From: Streptococcus suis
GTDB lineage: Bacteria > Bacillota > Bacilli > Lactobacillales > Streptococcaceae
Direction: 5' to 3'
Assembly: GCF_016775005.1 (NCBI RefSeq)
Contig: NZ_JAEUXI010000001.1
Span: forward strand, 372,001-436,000
DNA length: 64,000 bases
Part shown: piece after piece, positions 18,327 to 26,792 of the stretch
Layout: each line of letters opens with the position of its first letter
Position numbering within the stretch: position 1 is the first letter of the stretch
The notes under the pieces: model-generated
Told to the model about the DNA's origin: nothing
Seen by the model: the letters and a program-made list of their open reading frames with translations, nothing else
The model's database searches: none
Made by a program: the position numbers and the translations under genes

Positions 18327-19361
18327 TTACTTGACCAATTCAGATCGTAAATACGCATTTACCATCTTTTCAGTTGCCTCCACGGAATCAAGATGGGTCC
18401 GCTCGTAAGAATGGCTAGACTCGATTCCAGCCCCTAGAAGCGCATGCTTGACATCAGCTCCTGCTCGCATAGCTGCTGAAGCATCTGAGCCATAGTAAGG
18501 ATAAATATCCAGCTTATACGGGATTCCATCTCTTTCAGCCAAGGCTACCAAGTGTTGACGGAATTCATAATGATAAGGTCCTGACCCATCCTTGACGCAG
18601 ATAGAAACTGTGTATTCGTCAGTTTGCTGATCATCTCCCATTGCCCCCATATCGACCGCCAGATACTCAACCACCTGAGTAGGAATGCTAGAGTTGGCAC
18701 CGTAGCCAATCTCTTCATTATTGGAGAAATAGAAATGGGTGGTATAAGGTAAGGTAATGCCCTCTTCCTTGTAAACCTTCAAAAGATGAAGCAAGATAGC
18801 GGCTGAAACCTTGTCATCCAGGTGACGACTCTTGATAAAGCCAGTTTCTGTCACAATGGTCCGTGGATCAAAGGAGATAAAGTCTCCGACTTCAATACCC
18901 AAGGCCCGCGTCTGATCTGCACTGGTCACTTTTTCGTCCAAACGAATTTCCATATTGGTCTGGTTGCGCTCAGCGGTGCAGGCATCTCGGTAGACATGGA
19001 CTGAAGTTTGGTGCATCAAAATCGTACCTGTAAAGGTCTTACCATTCTTGGCACAATGAATTAAGCAGTTTTCTCCTTCAATAGAAGGATAGCCAAATCC
19101 TCCCACCAAATCCATTTTGAGTCGGCCGTCTGGCTTGACTGCACGCACCATGGCACCCAAAGTGTCCAGATGAGCAGTCAGCATCCGGTGCTCTTGGTCA
19201 TTTTCCCCAGGAACTGTAACTAAAATGCCACCTTTAGCAGTCTTGATAGCCTCATAGCCGAAACCTTCCACTTCTGCCTTGATGTAGTTCATAATGTCCG
19301 TCGTAAAGCCTGTCGGGGACGGGGTGTTGGTCAGTTTGACGATGTAATCAAGTGTCTTCAT
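18327..19361 (-). CDS. M42 family metallopeptidase
   Basis: The 344-residue product is an M42/PepA-like aminopeptidase: metal ligands in TAHLDTLGAM (near residue 67), SRHLDDKVSA and NNEEIGYGAN (Glu-Glu), and YGSDASAAM and SSHSYERTH near the C-terminus. These enzymes form dodecameric cobalt/zinc exopeptidases in the cytoplasm that trim peptides. The ribosome site AAGGAGG is good, and a TGTTATAAT -10 lies upstream, divergent from birA. Confidence 0.9.
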   Translation of the reverse strand: MKTLDYIVKLTNTPSPTGFTTDIMNYIKAEVEGFGYEAIKTAKGGILVTVPGENDQEHRMLTAHLDTLGAMVRAVKPDGRLKMDLVGGFGYPSIEGENCLIHCAKNGKTFTGTILMHQTSVHVYRDACTAERNQTNMEIRLDEKVTSADQTRALGIEVGDFISFDPRTIVTETGFIKSRHLDDKVSAAILLHLLKVYKEEGITLPYTTHFYFSNNEEIGYGANSSIPTQVVEYLAVDMGAMGDDQQTDEYTVSICVKDGSGPYHYEFRQHLVALAERDGIPYKLDIYPYYGSDASAAMRAGADVKHALLGAGIESSHSYERTHLDSVEATEKMVNAYLRSELVK

Positions 19362-19411
19362 GAAAACCTCCTTATTTGTAATCTATTATAACATGTTTTA
19401 TGGCATTTTTT

Positions 19412-19420
19412 TGCTATAAT
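19412..19420 (+). promoter_or_regulatory. Extended -10 giving a likely leaderless birA mRNA
   Basis: TGCTATAAT ends 6 bases before the birA ATG at 19427. No ribosome site precedes the ATG at a workable distance. Confidence 0.6.
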
Positions 19421-19426
19421 AGGGAT

Positions 19427-20362
19427 ATGAAAACCTACCAGAAGATTTATTTACTTTTAGAAGAAAGACAAGACTACATCAGTGGTGAGGATTTGGCCCA
19501 GGAATTAGGGATTTCACGGACTTCTGTCTGGAAGGCTATCCGCCAGCTGGAGATGCAGGGCTTAACCATTGAAGCTGCTCGCAACCGTGGCTATAAGTTG
19601 GTTGATGGGGATTTGCTTCTTCCTGTAGCCATTTCGGAGGAGTTGGGATTGCCCGTCTACTTTAAGGCGGACAGCGATTCAACCCAGCTGGATGCCAAAA
19701 ATGGGATTGAGAACAACCACCCCAGTCCTGCCCTGTACTTGGCTCCCCATCAAAACAAGGCCAAGGGACGATTTGGAAGGCCTTTTTATGCCTCCAAGTC
19801 AGGTGGTATCTACATGTCGCTCCGCCTTTCTCCAAACGTTCCCTTTCTTGCATTTAAGCCCTACACCATTCTAGCTGCAGCAGCCTTGATAAAAGCTATC
19901 ATCCAACTGACAGGCTTGGATGTCCAGATCAAGTGGGTCAACGACATTTATTTAGGCAAGAAAAAAGTCGCTGGCATCCTGACCGAAGCTATCTCATCAA
20001 TGGAAAGCCAGACCGTCACAGATGTGATCATCGGCGTTGGTATCAATGTCTTTATTGACGATTTTCCAAAAGAACTGCGCCGCACAGCTGGTAACCTCTT
20101 TGACCAAGAGCCAACTATTACCCGAAATCAACTCATCATCGCCTTTTGGAAAGCCTTTTTTGAAACAGATGAAAAAGAACTCATAGCTCTCTATAAAGAA
20201 AAATCACTCGTCGTTGGTAGACAAATGACATTTGTAGAAAATCAGGTAGAGTATAAGGGAACAGCCATAGCAGTGACTGACTCAGGCAATCTGGTCCTTC
20301 AACTAGAGGGCGGCCGCTCCAAAATCCTTTCTAGCGGTGAAATTAGTCTCCTTTCTTGGTAG
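19427..20362 (+). CDS. birA: Bifunctional biotin-protein ligase / biotin operon repressor
   Basis: BirA makes biotinyl-5'-AMP, transfers biotin to carrier proteins, and can act as a repressor. The 311-residue product has an N-terminal winged-helix domain (1 to about 60, LAQELGISRTSVWKAIRQLE), the catalytic loop KAKGRFGR, KWVNDIYLGKKKVAGIL and a C-terminal SH3-like domain. The ATG at 19427 is chosen because homology starts there. An in-frame ATG at 19400 lies upstream of the -10 box and cannot be in the transcript. The mRNA is probably leaderless. Confidence 0.94.
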   Translation: MKTYQKIYLLLEERQDYISGEDLAQELGISRTSVWKAIRQLEMQGLTIEAARNRGYKLVDGDLLLPVAISEELGLPVYFKADSDSTQLDAKNGIENNHPSPALYLAPHQNKAKGRFGRPFYASKSGGIYMSLRLSPNVPFLAFKPYTILAAAALIKAIIQLTGLDVQIKWVNDIYLGKKKVAGILTEAISSMESQTVTDVIIGVGINVFIDDFPKELRRTAGNLFDQEPTITRNQLIIAFWKAFFETDEKELIALYKEKSLVVGRQMTFVENQVEYKGTAIAVTDSGNLVLQLEGGRSKILSSGEISLLSW

Positions 20363-20537
20363 TTTTTTCTACCAAATGGAGAAATTTCGTCACCTTGTAG
20401 GAAAAATAAAGATTGCGACCAACAAAGACAGCATAAATAGCAGCAAAAAGATAGTCTCCTGCCAATAATGATGCATTCATAAAATAAGTCGCAAAAGCCG
20501 TCACAAGGGCTAAAAAAATAAACTGTGGAATTCTCAT
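20343..20537 (-). CDS. DUF3272 family small membrane protein
   Basis: The 64-residue product from MRIPQFIFLALVTAFATYF has two hydrophobic segments and a basic tail, matching the streptococcal DUF3272 family of unknown function. A longer reading to 20642 crosses a promoter and a terminator and is not credible. The -10 TGCTATACT (20544-20552) lies 6 bases from the ATG with no ribosome site, so the mRNA looks leaderless. Its 3' end overlaps the birA 3' end on the opposite strand by 20 bases. Confidence 0.75.
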   Translation of the reverse strand: MRIPQFIFLALVTAFATYFMNASLLAGDYLFAAIYAVFVGRNLYFSYKVTKFLHLVEKTTKKGD

Positions 20538-20543
20538 AGGACT

Positions 20544-20552
20544 AGTATAGCA
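20544..20552 (-). promoter_or_regulatory. Extended -10 giving a likely leaderless DUF3272 mRNA
   Basis: The minus strand reads TGCTATACT, AGTCCT, then ATG, with no Shine-Dalgarno sequence. The geometry is identical to birA. Confidence 0.6.
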
Positions 20553-20624
20553 AAAAATCAGCTCAAGGGCTGTTTTTTTGTTAGACATGAAAACAATTTC
20601 AGAAAAAAACGTCAACTCGAACCA

Positions 20625-20655
20625 CAAAAAAATCACTAGCAATTGCCAGTGATTT
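20625..20655 (-). terminator. Terminator upstream of DUF3272
   Basis: The minus strand hairpin AATCACTGGC-aatt-GCTAGTGATT is followed by a T-run. It isolates DUF3272 from transcription coming from the dnaX side. Confidence 0.75.
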
Positions 20656-21201
20656 CTAGGAGATTATGAAAAATATTTAGGATTGAATACAGTATAACCC
20701 AAATCCAGTCCCCCCACATCCGACTTAAGACGGATATTACCTCAAGTCACAGAAAGTTTTAAAGAAATCTCCAACTTTTGAATCCGTTTTGAAAGAAGAA
20801 TTTAGACAAACAAGGTTGCTTCAACGAGGCTGGGCTCAAGCCCATGACCACTTCTCAGAGTTCATGTCAACATCTCAGCGCAGTGGTTGATTGGCTTTAA
20901 CAGTCCAGTGGACTGTTAAAGGTTCCCCAAACCTTTGGAGCTATACGGGGGCGGGAGTTCAAAAGGTCTGGGAGACCTTTTGAAGTAGGAGATAAAAACT
21001 GACGATAGTCAGCTCACATAATTCAAAGTCTGGGGATAGACTGTTTCAAATCAACAACTTAAAACGAGAAATTGTTGACGAACTCTTTTTTAGACTAGTC
21101 GAGTTCTTTCCCACTCCCGTTGAAGGTGGGAAATGGAGAGAACATAGTTCGCATCAAAAAAGTCCCCGCACCTACTTTGCTTTTATATTTTTGGGCGAAG
21201 G
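20656..21201. other. Non-coding 546-bp stretch with several inverted repeats
   Basis: No reading frame here is convincing. Perfect hairpins include CTTTAACAGTCC-agt-GGACTGTTAAAG (near 20895-20921) and CAAAAGGTCT-ggg-AGACCTTTTG (near 20960-20982), plus ATCCG-n8-CGGAT. The stretch around 20865-20900 resembles one near 39985-40025 (CAGCRCAGTGKTTGATTG core), which suggests a dispersed intergenic repeat. Confidence 0.5.
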
Positions 21202-21228
21202 TTAAAAAGGTCCCCCGGACCTTTTTAA
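21202..21228 (-). terminator. Terminator overlapping the dnaX stop codon
   Basis: TTAAAAAGGTCC-ccc-GGACCTTTTTAA is a 12-base perfect stem. The dnaX TAA (21227-21225) lies in its first arm. Confidence 0.8.
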
Positions 21229-22895
21229 TCATCGATAATTTCTGCCTGTCCTGCCAAGAAGCTAAATTCTTCTGGGATTGGGCTTTCTTCTTTTTGTTCT
21301 GCCTGTTCTGATCTTTGGCCTTTGGCTTTGAGGGAGAACTCAGCTCGAATAGTTTGCCATTCTTCCATAGCAATGGCTAGGATTTGTGGTGAAAAACCTG
21401 CTGCCTTGCTGAGAATATTCCCAAACATGGTATTGAGATTGTCTCGCTTCATGGTCTGCTCTGCATTAAAGGAAGATTCAAAAGCTAGAATGGCATGGTT
21501 TTCATTAGCAGCGACTGGCTGTGAGCCTGTTAGGAGCGCCTTATCTGCACCTGCCAAACTTTCAATCACTTCTCCCCAGGCATTTTGCAGGCGGGTTAGA
21601 TTTTCACGCGCCAGGGCTGGATTTTCCATGGCCTCTTGCAAAATGGCATGCACCTTTCCTGTATCTACTCTATACTTTTTGGCAGTTTGTGGCTTACGTG
21701 ATACAGGTTTTACTGTCTGCGGTTGTGTGGAAAGTCGAGCAAGTTCCTGCTTAAGACTGGTCACTTCTTTTTGGAGCGACTGGATTTGCTCAACCAAGTC
21801 AGCTGGTAGCTCTGCCATTGCCCCCGAAACTGGGCCTTCTTCTGCCAAGGCAATGGTCATCATCTCAGCGTAAATCTTGGGCTGGGGACTGGACTTGATA
21901 TCAGTTAGGGACTTGGTCACCTGGTCAATCATGGCGAAAATCCGCTGCTTGTCCAAGGCTAGATTATCCAGGAATACAGGGCTAGTGTGGGTATTTTCCC
22001 CGCCTGTCTGGACAATCAATAGGTCGCGGAGGTAGTGAAGGAGGTCTGTCGCAAAGCGGGTCATACTCTTGCCGTTGTCGAAAATGGTAGTCAGATGGCT
22101 CAATGCTGCTACCGTATCAGCTTGCCGAAGGCTGGCTACATAGTCATCGAGGGCGCGCAGGCTGATTGATCCTGTGATTTCTTCTGCTATGTCCAGCGTG
22201 ACTGACTCTTCTGCACTCAAGCTGAGTGCCTGATCAAGGATGGACAAGGCATCACGCATCCCCCCTTCTGCTCTTCGAGCAATCAAGGTCAAAGCCTGTT
22301 CATCGTAGGAAATACCCTCCTTATCCAAGATAGCCACCAAGTGTTGCTGAATATCCAAGACCTTAATAGACTTGAATTCAAAGCGCTGGACACGGGATAA
22401 AATGGTTGCTGGAATCTTATGTAGCTCGGTTGTCGCAAGGATAAAGACTACATTTTCCGTAGGCTCTTCCAAGGTTTTCAAGAGGGCGTTAAAAGCCCCT
22501 GTTGACAACATATGGACCTCGTCGATGATATAAACCTTATACTTGGCAAGGCTTGGGGCGTAGGTGGATTTGTCTCGAATATCACGAATTTCATCGACAC
22601 CGTTGTTTGAAGCTGCATCGATCTCGATAACGTCCTCCAAACTGCCCTCCGTAATGGCCTGACAGATGTAGCAGTCATTGCAAGGCTCACCAGCCTCTTG
22701 ATTAGGACAGTTCATGGCCTTTGCAAAAATCTTAGCAGCAGATGTCTTACCTGTACCTCTTGGACCTGAAAAGAGGTAGGCATGGCTGATCTTATCTTGC
22801 TCAATAGCCTGCTTGAGCGTGGTCGCAACCACCTCCTGCCCCACCATTTCTCCGAAGGTCTGGCTGCGGTATTTCCGATATAAAGCTTGGTACAT
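21225..22895 (-). CDS. dnaX: DNA polymerase III subunit gamma/tau
   Basis: DnaX is the ATPase of the clamp loader, which loads the beta sliding clamp and links replisome parts. The 556-residue product has the Walker A site GPRGTGKTSA (44-53), zinc-module cysteines C63, C72, C75 and C78, Walker B/DExH-like IIDEVHML and the SRC-like ILSRVQRFEF. The C-terminal third is variable. No slippery A-run for frameshifting to a gamma form was noticed. The start ATG overlaps the msrC stop (TAATG). Confidence 0.96.
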   Translation of the reverse strand: MYQALYRKYRSQTFGEMVGQEVVATTLKQAIEQDKISHAYLFSGPRGTGKTSAAKIFAKAMNCPNQEAGEPCNDCYICQAITEGSLEDVIEIDAASNNGVDEIRDIRDKSTYAPSLAKYKVYIIDEVHMLSTGAFNALLKTLEEPTENVVFILATTELHKIPATILSRVQRFEFKSIKVLDIQQHLVAILDKEGISYDEQALTLIARRAEGGMRDALSILDQALSLSAEESVTLDIAEEITGSISLRALDDYVASLRQADTVAALSHLTTIFDNGKSMTRFATDLLHYLRDLLIVQTGGENTHTSPVFLDNLALDKQRIFAMIDQVTKSLTDIKSSPQPKIYAEMMTIALAEEGPVSGAMAELPADLVEQIQSLQKEVTSLKQELARLSTQPQTVKPVSRKPQTAKKYRVDTGKVHAILQEAMENPALARENLTRLQNAWGEVIESLAGADKALLTGSQPVAANENHAILAFESSFNAEQTMKRDNLNTMFGNILSKAAGFSPQILAIAMEEWQTIRAEFSLKAKGQRSEQAEQKEESPIPEEFSFLAGQAEIIDD

Positions 22896-23392
22896 TAGCG
22901 TTTTTCTCCAAACATAGTAAAGTTCCAGTCCGTCTTTTCAACCAGAAGCACCACAAATTTCTCTAGGTATTCTTGGTCAATGGCATCATAATCGGCTACC
23001 AAACGAGAATCCAAGTCCAGAACGCCCAGTAACTGACCGTTCTTCATTATGGGCACCACGATTTCCGACAGGGCTGCCGCATCGCAGGAAATGTAGTTGT
23101 CATGTAGACGGACATCGTCTACGAGAATAGTCTGGCCTTTGGCTGCCGACTCTCCGCAAACTCCCTTTCCAAGTGCAATGTGAACACAGGAAACGCCACC
23201 TTGGAATGGACCCAAAATCAATTCCTGACCGTCGTATAGGTAAAAACCTGTAAAAACAGAGTTGGGAAGAGCTTGATTAAGAAGAGCTGATGCATTGGAC
23301 AGGTTGGCAAGAGCATTGGTTTCGCCTTCTAAAAGAGCCTCTAGTTGGGCAAGTAAAAGTTGATAGGTTGAGATTTTTTCTTGTTTTGTCAT
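22895..23392 (-). CDS. msrC: Free methionine-(R)-sulfoxide reductase (GAF domain)
   Basis: This 165-residue single GAF domain carries the three cysteines of fRMsr: C69 (GGVSCVHIA), C79 (GKGVCGESA) and C103 ([15 protein letters not shown]). fRMsr reduces free Met-R-sulfoxide with thioredoxin. The start at 23392 is chosen because homology starts there, and the -10 TGCTATAAT lies 6 bases upstream, implying a leaderless mRNA. It overlaps dnaX by 1 base and is probably cotranscribed with it. Confidence 0.9.
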   Translation of the reverse strand: MTKQEKISTYQLLLAQLEALLEGETNALANLSNASALLNQALPNSVFTGFYLYDGQELILGPFQGGVSCVHIALGKGVCGESAAKGQTILVDDVRLHDNYISCDAAALSEIVVPIMKNGQLLGVLDLDSRLVADYDAIDQEYLEKFVVLLVEKTDWNFTMFGEKR

Positions 23393-23398
23393 AGACAC

Positions 23399-23407
23399 AT
23401 TATAGCA
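23399..23407 (-). promoter_or_regulatory. Extended -10 giving a likely leaderless msrC-dnaX mRNA
   Basis: The minus strand reads TGCTATAAT, GTGTCT, then ATG. No ribosome site is present. Confidence 0.6.
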
Positions 23408-23468
23408 TATTTCCAGGCAAAATTGACCCCTTTCAGTACTAGCTGTCAATCAATTTCAATAGATAAGA

Positions 23469-23490
23469 AAAACACGTAAGCTTACGTGTT
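23469..23490 (-). terminator. Palindromic terminator overlapping the leuD stop
   Basis: AAACACGTAAGCTTACGTGTTT is a near-perfect palindrome that includes the leuD stop. On the minus strand it is followed by a T-rich stretch (TTCTTATC), so it may end the leu operon. Confidence 0.55.
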
Positions 23491-24084
23491 TCCTTCCTGC
23501 CAATAAGATGGACGATTGCGCTCGTATTGGCTGATTAAATCCTCAAACTGAAGGGTAATGCCAATATCATCCAGACCATTGATGAGTTTGTACTTCCATT
23601 CTTCCTCGATAGCAAATGCAAACTCCCCAACGGAGGTTATGATTTTTTGGTTGGGAAGATCGATTGTAATCTCCTCATCTGGCGCCAGCTGGGCCAGTCT
23701 CTGTCTAACCTCCCTCGGTTGAACAATAGGAAGCATACCATTGTTAAGCTCATTGTTGTAATGGATATCTCCAAAAGATCCCGCAATCACAACCTTGAAG
23801 CCATAGTCCGCCAAGGCCCAGGCAGCATGTTCACGAGAAGAACCCGCTCCAAAATTATCACCTGTGATGAGAATAGTTGCTTGTCGGTAGTCCTCTTTGT
23901 TGAAAATAAAATCAGGATTTTCAGTATACAGATGGTCTGTATAGCGCCAAGCATACATGAGATATTTGCCGAAGCCTTGCTTGTCAATCAACTTGAGAAA
24001 TTGCTTGGGCAAAATCTGGTCTGTGTCGATATTGTCATTCATCAGAGGAACTGTCCTGCCCTTGTAAATAGTAAATGGCTCCAT
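23482..24084 (-). CDS. leuD: 3-isopropylmalate dehydratase small subunit
   Basis: LeuD pairs with LeuC to isomerise 2-isopropylmalate to 3-isopropylmalate in leucine synthesis. The 200-residue product has [14 protein letters not shown] near the N-terminus and the swivelling-domain motif [17 protein letters not shown]. It is the last gene of the leu operon, 2 bases after leuC. Confidence 0.97.
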   Translation of the reverse strand: MEPFTIYKGRTVPLMNDNIDTDQILPKQFLKLIDKQGFGKYLMYAWRYTDHLYTENPDFIFNKEDYRQATILITGDNFGAGSSREHAAWALADYGFKVVIAGSFGDIHYNNELNNGMLPIVQPREVRQRLAQLAPDEEITIDLPNQKIITSVGEFAFAIEEEWKYKLINGLDDIGITLQFEDLISQYERNRPSYWQEGNT

Positions 24085-24086
24085 CT

Positions 24087-25475
24087 TTATCCTCCTACGA
24101 TTTCTGTCATGGTGCGTACATCAACAAAACGTCCTGCTATCGCTGCAGCAGCAGCCATGGCCGGACTACACAGGTGGGTTTTTGCACCAAAACCTTGCCG
24201 ATCTTCGAAATTTCGATTGCTGGTTGATGCACAGTGAACGCCGTCTGGGACCTTATCAGGGTTCATGCCTAGGCACATGGAACATCCTGGATCCCGCCAT
24301 TCAAAACCGGCATCTAAAAAAATTTTATCTAGACCTATCTTTTCTGCAGCCCTTTTAACAGGTCGAGATCCTGGAACTACAATGGCAGTCAGATTAGGGG
24401 CAATCTTTTTTCCTTTGACAAATCGTGCAGCTAACTCTAAGTCACTCAAGCGAGCATTGGTACAAGAGCCGATAAAGATATAGCCCAGCTCAATATCCGC
24501 TGCAGTTTGGCCTGGTTTGAGCCCCATATAGCCATAGGCCCGCTCATCATTCATATCTGTCACTTCTGGAAAGGCTTGGTCAAAGGCAACTCCCATTGAA
24601 GGATTGGTTCCCCAAGTGACCATGGGTGCCAGCTTTGAAACATCCATCACAATGGTCTTATCATAGACTGCATCTTGATCCGAAACTAGGGTTTTCCAAT
24701 CCGCAATCGCCGTCTCAATATCTTTGGGTGCATGCTCTGTTGCTCGGACATAATCAAAGGTTTTTTGATCTGGATTCATCATTCCAATCTTAGATCCGAA
24801 CTCGATAGACATGTTGCAAATCGTCATCCGTTCTTCCATAGATAGGGCATCAACTGCCTCACCACGAAATTCAACTGCATAGCCAACCCCAACACCCACA
24901 CCGTATTGGGCAATCAAGGCAAGGATGTAATCCTTGGCATAGACACCTGCCTGGGGCCTTCCGATAAATTCAACCAAAAGTTTCTTAGGTTTGACCTGCC
25001 AAATGGTCTGTGTCGCAAAAACATGCTCAACTTCAGACGTTCCAATTCCAAATCCTAGGGCGCCAAATGCACCGTGGGTTGCGGTATGGCTATCGCCGCA
25101 CACGATAAATTTTCCAGGCTGTGTCCGCCCTGATTCGGGGCCAACCATGTGGACAATTCCTTGATGTTCTGAGCCATGGGCTGCACAGTCAATGCCAAAC
25201 TCTAATACATTTTCAGCTAGCTTATCCATCTGGGCCTTTGAAATTGCATCTCGAATATCAAAAATATTGACAGTTGGGACATTGTGGTCAAAGGTTCCAA
25301 AGGTCAAATCTGGCCTCCGCACCTTTCTTCCAGCCTCCCGTAGCCCTTGAAAAGCCTGCGGACTCGTCACTTCATGGATATAATGTTGGTCCACATACAT
25401 GAGCTGAGGTTGCCCTTCTTGCCCCGTAATCACATGCCGTTCCCAGACCTTATCTAAAATGGATTGTCCAGCCAT
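24087..25475 (-). CDS. leuC: 3-isopropylmalate dehydratase large subunit
   Basis: This 462-residue aconitase-family subunit carries the [4Fe-4S] cysteines in [13 protein letters not shown] and in [26 protein letters not shown] is also typical. It functions only as a complex with LeuD, encoded just downstream. It is preceded in the operon by a DUF1294 gene rather than directly by leuB. Confidence 0.97.
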   Translation of the reverse strand: MAGQSILDKVWERHVITGQEGQPQLMYVDQHYIHEVTSPQAFQGLREAGRKVRRPDLTFGTFDHNVPTVNIFDIRDAISKAQMDKLAENVLEFGIDCAAHGSEHQGIVHMVGPESGRTQPGKFIVCGDSHTATHGAFGALGFGIGTSEVEHVFATQTIWQVKPKKLLVEFIGRPQAGVYAKDYILALIAQYGVGVGVGYAVEFRGEAVDALSMEERMTICNMSIEFGSKIGMMNPDQKTFDYVRATEHAPKDIETAIADWKTLVSDQDAVYDKTIVMDVSKLAPMVTWGTNPSMGVAFDQAFPEVTDMNDERAYGYMGLKPGQTAADIELGYIFIGSCTNARLSDLELAARFVKGKKIAPNLTAIVVPGSRPVKRAAEKIGLDKIFLDAGFEWRDPGCSMCLGMNPDKVPDGVHCASTSNRNFEDRQGFGAKTHLCSPAMAAAAAIAGRFVDVRTMTEIVGG

Positions 25476-25479
25476 CTAG

Positions 25480-25749
25480 CTACCTCCCTATCCAATAAAT
25501 CACCAGAATATCAATCAAGACTCCGATTGCCCAAGCTAAGCGAAAATACACCTTTTGCGTCTTGTGGCGGAAATAAGTACCACCTCCCCAAGCTCCTAGC
25601 CCACCAAAGAAGTAGGCCATCAGTAACAAGGTCTTCTCTGAAATCCGATAGGCTTGCTTACGAGCACGGTGCTTATCTACACCGTAGGTTAGAAAAACAA
25701 TGAAATTCCACAGACAAAGTACCAAACTCATCATTTGTTGAATGGTCAT
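25480..25749 (-). CDS. DUF1294 family small membrane protein inside the leu operon
   Basis: This 89-residue protein has about three hydrophobic segments and the DUF1294 features YGVDKHRARK and GGLGAWGGGTYFRHKTQK. Its function is unknown. It overlaps the end of leuB by 4 bases and ends 4 bases before leuC, so it is translated as part of the operon. Why a membrane protein sits between leuB and leuC is not clear from sequence. Confidence 0.82.
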   Translation of the reverse strand: MTIQQMMSLVLCLWNFIVFLTYGVDKHRARKQAYRISEKTLLLMAYFFGGLGAWGGGTYFRHKTQKVYFRLAWAIGVLIDILVIYWIGR

Positions 25750-26783
25750 AATTCGCTTATTATGGCGGCCAGCATCTCAGCTGTCGTCGCCTTTCCTCCT
25801 AAATCTTGTGTTCTAATGCCTTTTTCAAGACTTCTTTCAACTGCTGCTTCAATCACCTGTGCAGCTTCTTCCTGTCCCAACGATTCCCGTACCATCATGG
25901 CTACCGATAAAATCATGCTGATGGGATTGGCTATGCCTTTTCCAGCAATATCAGGTGCTGAACCATGTATGGGCTCGTAGAGACTTGGCCCATTTAGGGA
26001 ATGAGATGCCGAAGGCATAACTCCCAAGCTACCAGATAAGACACTGGCTTCATCGGACAGGATATCTCCAAATAAGTTCTCTGTCACAATAACATCAAAT
26101 TGAGATGGACGAGTAATTAGCAACATGGCAGCACTATCAACCAACTGGTGCTCCACCTCCACATCTGGATAATCCTGAGCCAGCTCATCGACCACCTTAC
26201 GCCAGAGTTTTGATGTCGCCAAAACATTTTGCTTATCAATACTGGTCAGCTTTTTTCTGCGTCTTTGCGCTGCTTCAAAGGCCAGTCTGACAATGGCTTT
26301 GATTTCTTCTCTTGTGTAGGAGTTGATATCAAACGCCTTATCTTCCTCTAAGTGATGGGTACCAAAGTAAATTCCCCCAGTCAATTCTCTCACAACTAGA
26401 AAATCCACGCCAGTTAAAAGATTGGCTTTCAAGGGCGAACGATCAGACAAACTGTCAAAAAGTTTGACCGGCCGTAAATTGGCATAGAGTCCTAACTCCT
26501 TTCTCAAGGCCAACAAGCCTTGCTCTGGTCTAATAGTTGCCTGGTCATACTGGGGACCACCAATGGCTGCCAATAAAATTGCATCTGCAGACCGAACCGC
26601 TTCCAAGGTACTGTCAGGAAGAGGATGTTGGTGAACATCTATGGCTGCCCCTCCGAATAGATGGTGTTCAATTGTAAGATCCAATTGGAACCGCTCTGCG
26701 ACCTCTTCAAGCACTGCTAAGCCAGCTGCCATAATTTCTGGTCCGATGCCATCACCAGCTAGTGCAATAATTTTCTTAGTCAT
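25746..26783 (-). CDS. leuB: 3-isopropylmalate dehydrogenase
   Basis: LeuB oxidatively decarboxylates 3-isopropylmalate with NAD+. The 345-residue product has the ALAGDGIGPEIM opening, the substrate segment LRPVKLFDSL, the Mg2+-binding IVTENLFGDILSDEASVLSGSLG, and the nucleotide-binding EPIHGSAPDIAGKGIANP. It lies 9 bases after leuA. Confidence 0.97.
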   Translation of the reverse strand: MTKKIIALAGDGIGPEIMAAGLAVLEEVAERFQLDLTIEHHLFGGAAIDVHQHPLPDSTLEAVRSADAILLAAIGGPQYDQATIRPEQGLLALRKELGLYANLRPVKLFDSLSDRSPLKANLLTGVDFLVVRELTGGIYFGTHHLEEDKAFDINSYTREEIKAIVRLAFEAAQRRRKKLTSIDKQNVLATSKLWRKVVDELAQDYPDVEVEHQLVDSAAMLLITRPSQFDVIVTENLFGDILSDEASVLSGSLGVMPSASHSLNGPSLYEPIHGSAPDIAGKGIANPISMILSVAMMVRESLGQEEAAQVIEAAVERSLEKGIRTQDLGGKATTAEMLAAIISEL

Positions 26784-26792
26784 CGTTTTCTC

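Noticed and set aside
19400-19426. Upstream ATG extension of birA
   Set aside because: The -10 box (19415-19420) lies downstream of that ATG, so it would not be in the main transcript.
21095-21373. 92-residue minus-strand frame at the dnaX 3' end
   Set aside because: It overlaps dnaX in another frame and crosses its terminator. Its composition is that of the shifted Lys-rich DnaX tail.
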